Shown here in pieces: positions 1 to 6,343 of a DNA stretch of 6,343 bases (positions within the stretch are counted from its first letter, which is position 1; every line of letters begins with the position of its first letter). Position numbers and translations under genes: made by a program. Below the pieces are notes generated by a model. That model was not told where the DNA came from, did not search any database, and saw only the letters and a list, made by a program, of their open reading frames with translations. Source of the stretch: an uncultured Sphingobium sp. (lineage in GTDB: Bacteria > Pseudomonadota > Alphaproteobacteria > Sphingomonadales > Sphingomonadaceae); the NCBI GenBank assembly GCA_913773715.1, contig CAJYHD010000558.1, positions 1 to 6,343 on the forward strand, read 5' to 3'.

Positions 1-1820
1 GCGATCGCGAAATAGACGATGATCGGGGCCAGGACGGGCAGCAGGCTCGGCACGATCATTTCCTTGATCGCGGCGCGGGTGACGAGATCGACGGTGCGGG
101 CATAGTTGGGGCGCGACGTCCCTTCCATGATGCCGCCGTTGGTGGCGAACTGGTCACGCACATCCTTGACTACATCGCCTGCGGCTCTGCCCACCGCCGT
201 CATGCCCATCGCACCGAAGAGGTAGGGCAGCAGCGCGCCGAGCAGCAGCCCGACGATGACATAGGGGTTGGACAGGCTGAAATCGACTGGCGCGGTCAGG
301 CCGAGCGCGCTGTTGTAGAATTTGAGATCCTCCGTGTACGCGCCGAACAGGACGAGCGCGGCGAGGCCCGCCGAACCGATGGCATAGCCCTTCGTCACCG
401 CCTTGGTCGTGTTGCCCACGGCATCGAGCGCATCGGTCTTGACGCGGACGCTGTCGTCGAGGTGGCTCATTTCTGCAATGCCGCCCGCATTGTCGGTGAC
501 CGGGCCATAGGCGTCGAGCGCCACGACCATGCCCGCCAGCGCCAGCATGGCGGTCGCGGCGAAGGCGATGCCGATGAGACCCGCCAGCTGATGCGCGACG
601 ATGATGCCGATGACGATCACCAGCGTCGGCAGCGCGGTGGCTTCCAAGCTGATGGCGAGTCCCTGGATCACGTTGGTGCCGTGGCCGGTTTCGGAAGCTT
701 TGGCGATGCTGCGGACCGGGCGATAGTTGGTGCCGGTATAATATTCGGTGATGACGACCAGCAGTCCGGTGACGGCGAGGCCGACCATCATCGACCAGAA
801 GAGCGCCATGCCGGTATAGCCGCCCAGCCCCTCCAGATCGGTGCCGAAGGGGGCGTGCATGTCGCCCAGCACATGGGCCGTTACGATGTAGATCAGCGGG
901 ATCGACAGGATCGCCGTGGTCCAGAAGCCCTTGTAGAGCGCGCCCATGATCGACTGGCTGGAGCCGAGCCGCACCATATAGGTGCCGATGATCGAGGTGA
1001 TGATGCATACGCCGCCTACGCCCAGCGGCAGCGCCATCAGGCGCATGAGGAAGGCGTTGTCGACGCCGGTGACGAGCAGCGCGATCAGCACCATCGTCGC
1101 GCCCACGGTCACGACATAGGTTTCGAACAGGTCGGCGGCCATGCCAGCGCAATCGCCGACATTGTCGCCCACATTGTCGGCGATGACGGCGGGGTTGCGG
1201 GGGTCATCCTCCGGGATGCCTGCCTCCACCTTGCCGACGAGGTCCGCGCCAACGTCCGCTGCCTTGGTGAAGATGCCGCCGCCCAGACGCGCGAAGATGG
1301 AGATGAGCGATGCGCCGAACGCCAATGCCACGAGGCTGTCGATCACCAGCCGGTCGTCGGGCGCATGGCCTGCGGGACCGGTCAGATACCAGAAGAACAG
1401 GCTGATCGCGAGCAGGGCGAGGCCCGCCACCAGCATGCCGGTGATCGCGCCCGCCCGAAAGGCGACGGTGAGGCCGCTTTGCAACGTGCCGCGCGCAGCT
1501 TCGGCGGTGCGGACATTGGCGCGGACGGAAATGTTCATGCCGATGAAACCCGCCGCGCCGGACAGGATCGCCCCGATGAGAAAGCCGATGGCGGAGGTGA
1601 GAACGAGGAAGAGGGCGACGAGGATGGCGACGACGACGCCGACGATCGCGATGGTCGCATATTGGCGGGAAAGATAGGCTTTCGCGCCTTCCTGGATCGC
1701 GCCGGCGATCGCTTGCATGGTGTCGTTGCCGGGCGAGGCGGCAAGCACCTGACGGCTGGTGAACAACCCATAGAGCACAGCCAGCAGGCCGCACCCTATG
1801 GCGAGATAAACAATCTGCAT
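1..1820 (-). CDS. hppA: K+-independent proton-translocating membrane pyrophosphatase, C-terminus cut off by the window edge
   Basis: This integral inner-membrane pump couples hydrolysis of pyrophosphate to two phosphates with proton export. 606 complete codons are visible and the frame is open to base 1. The family usually has about 700 residues, so roughly the last 100 are missing. Diagnostic motifs are [13 protein letters not shown] (residues 189-201, substrate site), [13 protein letters not shown] (215-227, Mg-pyrophosphate binding), and an [10 protein letters not shown] segment in the middle. The stretch [10 protein letters not shown] carries Lys473 and Thr476. In this family Lys and Thr at these places mark the K+-independent class, while Ala and Gly mark the K+-dependent class. 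Long hydrophobic segments alternate with the motifs, as expected for a protein of about 16 membrane helices. The start is the ATG at 1820, preceded after 6 nt by AGGA within a purine run (1827-1837). The gene follows thiL after 244 nt. Identity is near certain; the ion dependence is inferred from these two residues. Confidence 0.97.
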   Translation of the reverse strand, partial: MQIVYLAIGCGLLAVLYGLFTSRQVLAASPGNDTMQAIAGAIQEGAKAYLSRQYATIAIVGVVVAILVALFLVLTSAIGFLIGAILSGAAGFIGMNISVRANVRTAEAARGTLQSGLTVAFRAGAITGMLVAGLALLAISLFFWYLTGPAGHAPDDRLVIDSLVALAFGASLISIFARLGGGIFTKAADVGADLVGKVEAGIPEDDPRNPAVIADNVGDNVGDCAGMAADLFETYVVTVGATMVLIALLVTGVDNAFLMRLMALPLGVGGVCIITSIIGTYMVRLGSSQSIMGALYKGFWTTAILSIPLIYIVTAHVLGDMHAPFGTDLEGLGGYTGMALFWSMMVGLAVTGLLVVITEYYTGTNYRPVRSIAKASETGHGTNVIQGLAISLEATALPTLVIVIGIIVAHQLAGLIGIAFAATAMLALAGMVVALDAYGPVTDNAGGIAEMSHLDDSVRVKTDALDAVGNTTKAVTKGYAIGSAGLAALVLFGAYTEDLKFYNSALGLTAPVDFSLSNPYVIVGLLLGALLPYLFGAMGMTAVGRAAGDVVKDVRDQFATNGGIMEGTSRPNYARTVDLVTRAAIKEMIVPSLLPVLAPIIVYFAI

Positions 1821-2000
1821 ATGGTTTCCTCTCCCCCTTTTATGGCTTTCATCGACGGCTCCGCAGGGAATGACGGGCAGGCGAAGGGCGTAAGGGCGGG
1901 CATCCGGGCGGCAAAGGTCCGGGGCAGGGCACCGCGGCAATCAGCAACGGGTATCGGCGCATGAGGCGATCCCAACCGGCTGAGGCAAAAGAGGTGGCAC

Positions 2001-2028
2001 AAGCTACAGGTCGTGCCGCTTGCGTCAA
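2001..2028 (-). promoter_or_regulatory. Candidate sigma-70-type promoter for hppA
   Basis: Reading the minus strand, TTGACG at 2028-2023 matches five of six bases of the -35 consensus. It is followed after 16 nt by TAGCTT at 2006-2001, which matches only three of six -10 bases. If used, transcription would begin near 1994 and give a leader of about 170 nt before hppA. That leader is pyrimidine-rich, with repeated GCCC runs, and shows no clear terminator or known riboswitch. No intrinsic terminator with a T-run follows thiL, so readthrough from thiL is an equal alternative. The -10 match is weak. Confidence 0.3.
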
Positions 2029-2064
2029 GATGTGCTGGAATTGATGTGGGTTAGGTGGTGCGGT

Positions 2065-2979
2065 TCAGCCATGTTCCCAACCGAGACGGTCGGGCAGCGG
2101 GACGGCGACGCCGTCGATGAGGAGGGTGAGGCCGGAGCCTTCGCTCAGATGGCCGACGGGGATGGCGTGGACCGGGGGGCGCTCGCTGGCGGGCAGGGCG
2201 AACAGGAGTTCATAATCATCGCCCGCCTGCGCCGCCGCGATCTGCACGGCGGTGCTGGCGCCGCGCACCTGTTCGAGCGCGCGGGAGAGGGGGATGTGGT
2301 CGATGGTGACGGCGAGATTGCTGGCTTCGCCCAAGCGGCTGGCGTCGATTAGCAGGCCGTCCGATATGTCCATCATCGCCGTCGCATGGGGCGCGATCAG
2401 TGCACCTTCGGCGAGGCGCGGGCGTGGGCGGCGATAGGCTTCGACCAGCGGGCCGGACGCGGCGGGATCGGTCCGCGCGAGGTCAAGGCCGACGCCTGCA
2501 TCGCCCACCGGGCCGGTGAGGTAGAGGCGGTCGCCTGCGCGCGCGCCGCTGCGGGTGGGGACGGGGCCGGTCGCTTCGCCTATGGCGGTCAGGCTGTAGC
2601 TGCGGGCGCTGCCTTGCGGCATCTTGACCGTGTCGCCGCCGAGCAGGGGCATGCCGTGGCGGTCGAGCGCTTCGCCCAGCCCTTCGAGGAAAGCCGCGTC
2701 CCAGGCGTCGTCGCCGGATAGCGCATAGTTTAGCAGGCAGCTGATCGGGCGCGCGCCCTTGGCGGCGAGGTCGGACAGGTTCACCGCCGCCAGTTTCCAG
2801 CCGATGTCGGCGGCAGGATCGGTGGGGAGATAGTGGACCCCCTCGACCATCGTATCGCTGGTGAGGATGAGGCGCGTGTCGCCGACCGGCAGAATCGCGA
2901 CGTCATCGCTCAACCCCTGCGCGGCGGGATCATGCGCGAGCAGGCGGAGGAGGGTGAGGAAGCGGGATTCTGCGGACAT
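2065..2979 (-). CDS. thiL: Thiamine-monophosphate kinase
   Basis: ThiL phosphorylates thiamine monophosphate with ATP to give thiamine diphosphate, the active cofactor, in the cytoplasm. The 304 residues fit the family length (about 300-330) and belong to the PurM/AIR-synthase-like fold. Visible motifs in order are LSDDVAIL (23-30) and SDTMVEGVHY (41-50), with aspartates that bind metal and nucleotide; AVNLSDLAAKGARP (65-78); GGDTVKMPQ (114-122); a TGPVGDAGVGLDLA turn (155-168); MMDISDGLLIDASRLG (202-217); and GDDYELLFALP (253-263). The ATG at 2979 is supported because an in-frame TAA lies three codons upstream (2991-2989), so the protein cannot be longer at its N-terminus. No Shine-Dalgarno sequence precedes this ATG; the bases before it are CAACAACCC. 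The gene lies 149 nt after nusB, with a REP-like palindrome between. A nusB-thiL neighbourhood is common in alphaproteobacteria. Confidence 0.97.
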   Translation of the reverse strand: MSAESRFLTLLRLLAHDPAAQGLSDDVAILPVGDTRLILTSDTMVEGVHYLPTDPAADIGWKLAAVNLSDLAAKGARPISCLLNYALSGDDAWDAAFLEGLGEALDRHGMPLLGGDTVKMPQGSARSYSLTAIGEATGPVPTRSGARAGDRLYLTGPVGDAGVGLDLARTDPAASGPLVEAYRRPRPRLAEGALIAPHATAMMDISDGLLIDASRLGEASNLAVTIDHIPLSRALEQVRGASTAVQIAAAQAGDDYELLFALPASERPPVHAIPVGHLSEGSGLTLLIDGVAVPLPDRLGWEHG

Positions 2980-3020
2980 GGGTTGTTGTTATCGGAAGCG
3001 CCGCCGCATCCCAACATCTT

Positions 3021-3109
3021 CGACATCCCCGCGAAGGCGGGGATCCATCTCCGGTGGTGGCCGAATGGGATGGGTCAGGAGATGGATTCCCGCCTGCGCG
3101 GGAATAACG
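3021..3109. repeat. REP-like imperfect palindrome made of two nested hairpins
   Basis: Two 32-nt arms (3021-3052 and 3078-3109) are inverted copies with 27 of 32 positions identical, around a 25-nt centre. Each arm is itself a perfect small hairpin. The first is ATCCCCGC, loop GAAG, GCGGGGAT at 3025-3044. The second is ATTCCCGC, loop CTGC, GCGGGAAT at 3086-3105. The inner parts TCCATCTCC (3044-3052) and GGAGATGGA (3078-3086) pair with each other. This pattern, a CCCGCGNAGGCGGG core next to a CCATCTCC tail, resembles dispersed palindromic repeats seen in many proteobacteria. It fills most of the gap between nusB and thiL. No T-run follows on the minus strand, so it is not a standard intrinsic terminator, but the RNA would fold and could affect mRNA ends or readthrough. 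Copy number elsewhere cannot be seen from this window. Confidence 0.85.
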
Positions 3110-3128
3110 ACCCGTATTTAGGCCGGAC

Positions 3129-3575
3129 TTACTTCCGCACGTCCTTTGCCACCGCGTCCAGCAACCCGTTGACGAAGCCCGACTCCCGCTTGTCGTAGAA
3201 AGCGTGGGCGACATCGACATATTCGCTGATGACGGTACCGGTGCCGACATCCTTGCGGGCGAGCAATTCATACGTGCCTGCGCGCAGGATCTGGCGCATC
3301 GGCTTGTCGAGGCGGTCGAGGCTCCAGCCGCTCGACAGGCGGGCGGCGATCAGCGCGTCGATTTCGTCGCGGCGCTTGTCGGTGCCGCTGACGATGTCGT
3401 CGAAAAAGGCTTCCTCCGCTTCGGCATAGGTCACGTCCTCGATGGTCGCGCCCAGGCGGTGCTGGTGAAATTCGTGCAGCAGGGTCGCCATCGGCGTGCC
3501 CTCCATCTCAAGCTGGTAAAGCGCCTGAACCGCGGCGAGACGCGCGGCGGAGCGGGATTTGGAACGGTCGGTCAT
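3129..3575 (-). CDS. nusB: Transcription antitermination factor NusB
   Basis: NusB binds boxA RNA together with NusE (ribosomal protein S10) and helps RNA polymerase read through rRNA operons. The 148-residue protein is a little longer than the E. coli one (139). Family signatures are the N-terminal RSAARLAAVQALYQLEM (8-24, the first RNA-binding helix region), LRAGTYELLARKDVGTGTVISEYVDVAHAF (97-126, shown by the conserved YEL and the I-E-V pattern near EYVDVA), and FVNGLLDAVAKDVR (134-147). The start ATG at 3575 is fixed by an in-frame TAG at 3587-3585. An AGGGGG ribosome site lies 5 nt upstream (3581-3586). The gene starts 20 nt after the hisD stop, so it is almost surely cotranscribed with hisGD. 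In many alphaproteobacteria nusB instead follows riboflavin genes. Identity is firm. Confidence 0.96.
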   Translation of the reverse strand: MTDRSKSRSAARLAAVQALYQLEMEGTPMATLLHEFHQHRLGATIEDVTYAEAEEAFFDDIVSGTDKRRDEIDALIAARLSSGWSLDRLDKPMRQILRAGTYELLARKDVGTGTVISEYVDVAHAFYDKRESGFVNGLLDAVAKDVRK

Positions 3576-3595
3576 CTTGGCCCCCTACTCCGCTC

Positions 3596-4885
3596 TTAGC
3601 GCAGGCGCAACGCCACCGAAGCGGCATGGGCGGGCAGGCCCTCCGCGGTCGCCAGCGCCACGGCGGCGGGGCCGATCGCGGCAATCGACTTGGCATCGAG
3701 GCTGAGGAAGCTGGTGCGCTTCATGAAGTCGAGCACCGAAAGGCCCGAAGAAAAACGCGCGCGGCGACCGGTCGGCAGGACGTGGTTGGGGCCAGCGACA
3801 TAATCGCCGACGGCTTCGGGCGTCATACGGCCGAGGAAGACGGAGCCTGCGTGGCGGACTTGTGCGAACAGCGGCTCGGGGTCGTCCACCGCGAGTTCGA
3901 GATGTTCGGGGGCGAGGCGGTCCACCAGCGGCATGGCTTCGTCGAGATCGCGGACGAGAATGATCGCGCCATTCGCAGTCCAGCTTTCGGTTGCGACAAC
4001 CCTCGTCGTCAGCTTGGGAAGCTGCTGATCCACCGCTGCGGCGACTGCGTCGGCGAAGAGGGTATCGTCGGTGAAAAGGATCGATTGGCTGGTCGGGTCA
4101 TGCTCCGACTGGCTCAAAAGGTCGGCGGCGGTCCATTCGGGATCGTTCGCGCCGTCCGCGACGACGACGATTTCCGAAGGACCGGCGACCATGTCGATGC
4201 CGACCACGCCGTACAGTTGCCGCTTGGCTTCGGCGACCCAGGCGTTGCCGGGACCGGTGATGACGTCGACGGGCCTGATCCGGTCCGTGCCATAGGCGAG
4301 CGCGGCGACGGCCTGCGCCCCGCCGACGCGCCAGATTTCCTCGATCCCGGCGATCTGCGCGGCAGCGAGGACGAGCGGATTGATCTCGCCATTGGGGGTG
4401 GGCGTCACCATCGCGATGCGCCGGACGCCCGCGACTTTGGCGGGGATGACGTTCATCAGCAGCGAGGAGGGGTAGGCGGCGCGGCCTCCCGGAACATAGA
4501 GTCCCGCCGCGTCGACCGCGCTCCAGCGCGCGCCGAGGCGGACACCGGTTGCATCGGTGCCGTCGCTGTCCTGCGGGCGCTGTTTTTCATGATAGGCGGT
4601 AATGCGCGCGGCAGCGAGTTCGAGCGCGTCGCGCAGCTCCGTGGAAATGCCGTCGAGCGCGGCGCGGGTTTGCGCTGGGGTGACGGCCCAGCCGCTGACG
4701 TCGAGGTCGTGGCGATCGAAGCGCTGCGTATAATCGGCGAGCGCCGTGTCGCCTTCGGCGCGGACGCGCTTCAGGATCGCGGTAACGTCGCGCGAGACAT
4801 CCTCGTCCGCTTCGCGCCGCGCGTCGACCAGCGCGGTAAAGGCGGCGGCGAAACCGGCGTCGCGGCTATCGAGCCTAAGCGGCAT
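3596..4885 (-). CDS. hisD: Histidinol dehydrogenase
   Basis: HisD is a zinc enzyme that oxidises L-histidinol to L-histidine in two NAD+-dependent steps, the end of histidine synthesis. The length of 429 residues matches the family (about 430). The zinc ligands of the E. coli enzyme are all present: Gln259 and His262 in SQSEHDP, Asp361 in [11 protein letters not shown], and His420 in [10 protein letters not shown]. The catalytic pair Glu327-His328 sits in APEHLEL. Other signatures are [16 protein letters not shown] (130-145), [12 protein letters not shown] (211-222) and GPSEIVV (235-241). The ATG at 4885 lies inside the hisG end, giving an 11-nt overlap, with AGGAG 6 nt upstream. This arrangement suggests translational coupling with hisG. 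All key residues are intact, so the enzyme should be active. Confidence 0.98.
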   Translation of the reverse strand: MPLRLDSRDAGFAAAFTALVDARREADEDVSRDVTAILKRVRAEGDTALADYTQRFDRHDLDVSGWAVTPAQTRAALDGISTELRDALELAAARITAYHEKQRPQDSDGTDATGVRLGARWSAVDAAGLYVPGGRAAYPSSLLMNVIPAKVAGVRRIAMVTPTPNGEINPLVLAAAQIAGIEEIWRVGGAQAVAALAYGTDRIRPVDVITGPGNAWVAEAKRQLYGVVGIDMVAGPSEIVVVADGANDPEWTAADLLSQSEHDPTSQSILFTDDTLFADAVAAAVDQQLPKLTTRVVATESWTANGAIILVRDLDEAMPLVDRLAPEHLELAVDDPEPLFAQVRHAGSVFLGRMTPEAVGDYVAGPNHVLPTGRRARFSSGLSVLDFMKRTSFLSLDAKSIAAIGPAAVALATAEGLPAHAASVALRLR

Positions 4886-5537
4886 CTTTCACTCCTGCGG
4901 CGGCACGGAAGGCTTCGACCAGCGGCGTCAGGTCTGCCGAGCGCATCTTGTACGCGGCGCGGTTGACGATGAGGCGCGCGGAGACGGGCATGATGATGGC
5001 CGTTTCAACAAGGCCGTTGGCCTTCAACGTCGCGCCCGACGAGACGAGATCTACGATTCGGCGCGACAGGCCGAGCGAAGGGGCAAGCTCCATTGCGCCG
5101 TTCAACTTGACACACTCGGCCTGAAGCCCGCGCGCTTCATAATAGCGTCGCGTCAGATGCGGATATTTGGTGGCGACGCGGACATGGCTCATCGCCGCTT
5201 CGTCCTCGTCCGCTGCATCGACGGGTTCGGCGACCGACAGGCGGCAATGGCCGATGTCGAGATCGACCGGCGCGTAAAGTTCGGAATAGTGGAACTCCTC
5301 CACCACGTCCGATCCGACAATGCCGATCTGCGCCGCGCCATGGGCGACGAAGGTCGCGACGTCGAAGGCACGCACGCGGATGATCGACACGTCCGGGCGG
5401 TTGGTGGCGAAGCGGAGCGCGCGGCTCTTCTTGTCGTGAAATTCCGCCTCCGGTTCGATACCGGCCTTGGCGAGCAGGGGCAGCGCTTCGTCGAGGATGC
5501 GGCCCTTGGGAATGGCGAAGATGAGCGGGCGAGTCAT
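4875..5537 (-). CDS. hisG: ATP phosphoribosyltransferase, short catalytic form (HisG-S)
   Basis: HisG joins ATP and PRPP to form phosphoribosyl-ATP and pyrophosphate, the first committed step of histidine synthesis. At 220 residues it is the short form, which lacks the C-terminal histidine-binding domain of the roughly 300-residue long form. Short forms are known to need HisZ, a catalytically inactive histidyl-tRNA-synthetase-like partner, for activity and feedback control; no hisZ lies in this window. Signatures are [17 protein letters not shown] (6-22), [22 protein letters not shown] (54-75, conserved R-D-V-G-D/Q-G-I-G pattern), and [11 protein letters not shown] followed by [14 protein letters not shown] (147-157 and 163-176), the latter being the PRPP-binding loop. 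The ATG at 5537 is fixed by an in-frame TAA at 5552-5550. Only a weak AAGG (5548-5551) lies 10 nt upstream. hisD follows with overlap. Confidence 0.97.
   Translation of the reverse strand: MTRPLIFAIPKGRILDEALPLLAKAGIEPEAEFHDKKSRALRFATNRPDVSIIRVRAFDVATFVAHGAAQIGIVGSDVVEEFHYSELYAPVDLDIGHCRLSVAEPVDAADEDEAAMSHVRVATKYPHLTRRYYEARGLQAECVKLNGAMELAPSLGLSRRIVDLVSSGATLKANGLVETAIIMPVSARLIVNRAAYKMRSADLTPLVEAFRAAAGVKDAA
4892..4896 (-). promoter_or_regulatory. Ribosome-binding site of hisD inside hisG
   Basis: AGGAG on the minus strand lies 6 nt before the hisD ATG and within the last codons of hisG (the Ala-Gly-Val part of the C-terminus). It supports the ATG at 4885 as the hisD start. Ribosomes finishing hisG pass over this site, which fits coupled translation of the two genes. 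Confidence 0.8.
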
Positions 5538-5595
5538 GACGCGCGGGCCTTACGCGGCGGGGCGGCAAAGGGCAAGGTTGCGCGCGGCCCGCTTC

Positions 5596-6343
5596 TTAGC
5601 GGCGTGGCGCGTCGGGGCCGCCCTTGCCGTCGAGCCAGCCGCCGTCGGCCAGCCAGTCTGCGAGACGATCTGGCCAGTGGATGAGGGAGAGGAGGCCGGA
5701 TCGCTCGCCAAGGTTGAAGGCGTGATCCGCCTCCGCATACATATGCAGTTCGGCGGGGACGCGCTCCGCCTGAAGCTGCGTATAGAGGTTGAGCGCGGGC
5801 AGCGCGCAACATTCGTCGAGTGAGCCGGATGTGATGAAGGCGGGCGGCGCGGTCTTCGCCGCCGTACCGGGGACGCCGAGCGGGCCGGGGAAGACGAGGA
5901 TCTGGAAATCGGGGCGTCCGTCTTGCCGGTCGATCGCGTCGAGCTTCCATGCGCGGATCGGCTCGGGATTGTCGGCGACCAGCGACACGAGTTCGCCGCC
6001 TGCCGAAAAGCCCATAACGCCCACGCGATGCAGGTCGATGCCGAGCTTGCCCGCATTGGCGCGCAGATAGCGTATGGCGCGGCGCGCGTCGGCGGCGGCA
6101 TCGCGCTCGATCGAGTAGGTTGATCCTTCCTCGCGGGCAAGGCGGTATTTCAGGACGTAGGCGCTGACACCCATCTGGTTGAGGCGCTGCGCGACGTCGG
6201 TGCCTTCCGTCTTCCAGACGAGGAAGCGATGGCCGCCGCCCGGAATGACGACGACGGCAGCGCCGTTATTGTGGCGCGGATCGGCGGGATAGGCGGTGAG
6301 CGAGGGCGTGTGGATGTTGCGGATATAATAGCTTTCAGCTTTT
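5596..6343 (-). CDS. Alpha/beta hydrolase, acetyl-xylan-esterase-like, N-terminus outside the window
   Basis: This is a serine esterase-type alpha/beta hydrolase; the substrate is unknown. 248 residues are visible and the frame is open to the upper edge, so the true start, and any signal peptide, lie beyond it. Features in the visible fragment are the strand and oxyanion loop VVVIPGGGHRF (30-40), then GVSAYVLKYRLA (58-69), the nucleophile elbow VMGFSAGGE (Ser113), a likely acid Asp176 in SGSLDECC, and the catalytic His207 in AEADHAFNLG. The order Ser-Asp-His and the spacing fit the BD-FAE/dienelactone-hydrolase-like group, members of which deacetylate xylan or act on other small esters. The two cysteines after the acid also occur in related proteins I recall from this group. 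An internal ATG at 6174 is not the start, because homologous sequence, including the GGGH loop, continues upstream of it. The gene ends 58 nt before hisG and has no evident link with histidine synthesis. Confidence 0.88.
   Translation of the reverse strand, partial: KAESYYIRNIHTPSLTAYPADPRHNNGAAVVVIPGGGHRFLVWKTEGTDVAQRLNQMGVSAYVLKYRLAREEGSTYSIERDAAADARRAIRYLRANAGKLGIDLHRVGVMGFSAGGELVSLVADNPEPIRAWKLDAIDRQDGRPDFQILVFPGPLGVPGTAAKTAPPAFITSGSLDECCALPALNLYTQLQAERVPAELHMYAEADHAFNLGERSGLLSLIHWPDRLADWLADGGWLDGKGGPDAPRR

Noticed and set aside
462..1964. A 500-codon open frame on the plus strand opposite hppA
   Set aside because: Its product is rich in Asp, His, Arg and Gly with no domain pattern, and it lies antisense to an unmistakable pyrophosphatase gene. 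Long antisense frames are expected in GC-rich DNA with G/C at third positions.
1796..2002. A 68-codon minus-strand frame starting at TTG between thiL and hppA
   Set aside because: It has a rare start codon, no ribosome site and low-complexity Pro/Arg/Ala content, and it overlaps the hppA start. I see no evidence for a leader peptide.
3025..3105. Rho-independent terminator after nusB
   Set aside because: The hairpins are strong but no run of T follows on the minus strand, and the structure is better explained as a REP-like repeat.
2833..3198. Small plus-strand frames running through the palindrome, with peptide text such as IPAKAGIH and DSRLRGNN
   Set aside because: This peptide pattern is the usual false translation of REP-like repeats. 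The frames are antisense to thiL and nusB on either side.
3626..4966. A 446-codon open frame on the plus strand opposite hisD
   Set aside because: It is the mirror of hisD codon bias. The hisD frame holds all zinc ligands and catalytic residues, while this frame shows no family motif.
5543..5592. Inverted GCGGGCC / GGCCCGC pair around the gap between the hydrolase and hisG
   Set aside because: Seven-base GC arms 36 nt apart are easily found by chance in such GC-rich DNA, and there is no T-run or tight loop.
4746..5684. A 312-codon plus-strand frame opposite hisG and the hydrolase end
   Set aside because: It spans the antisense of two real genes and their gap, is Arg-rich and has no recognisable motif.
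1..6343. CRISPR array, tRNA, insertion sequence, toxin-antitoxin or defence genes
   Set aside because: I saw no regularly spaced direct repeats, no tRNA cloverleaf, and no transposase or nuclease motifs. All the coding space is taken by housekeeping-type genes and one hydrolase.

Overview
This window comes from a GC-rich chromosome that looks like an alphaproteobacterium, most likely a sphingomonad (Sphingomonas/Sphingobium type). The reasons are the protein sequences, the short-form HisG, the K+-independent type proton pyrophosphatase, the gene order hisG-hisD-nusB-thiL-hppA, and a REP-like palindrome of a type common in proteobacteria. The genus is an inference, because no marker gene such as rRNA is present.

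All six genes lie on the minus strand, so transcription runs from high to low coordinates. In that order they are: (1) an alpha/beta hydrolase of the acetyl-xylan-esterase-like group, 5596-6343, with its N-terminus outside the window; (2) hisG, 4875-5537, the short catalytic form of ATP phosphoribosyltransferase; (3) hisD, 3596-4885, histidinol dehydrogenase, overlapping the hisG end by 11 nt; (4) nusB, 3129-3575, a transcription antitermination factor, 20 nt after hisD; (5) thiL, 2065-2979, thiamine-monophosphate kinase, separated from nusB by 149 nt that hold a REP-like double-hairpin element at 3021-3109; (6) hppA, 1-1820, membrane proton-pumping pyrophosphatase, with its last roughly 100 residues outside the window. 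A 244-nt gap separates thiL from hppA.

hisG-hisD-nusB look like one tight transcription unit. thiL may be read from the same transcript through the palindrome. hppA has a strong Shine-Dalgarno sequence and a weak candidate promoter of its own. Functionally this is housekeeping: the first and last steps of histidine synthesis, rRNA transcription, the last step of thiamine diphosphate synthesis, and energy recovery from pyrophosphate. I found no tRNA, rRNA, CRISPR array, insertion sequence, prophage or defence gene, and no convincing new system. The most notable non-coding structure is the palindrome between nusB and thiL, whose two arms differ by a compensating base-pair change. No stretch above 300 nt lacks a gene.
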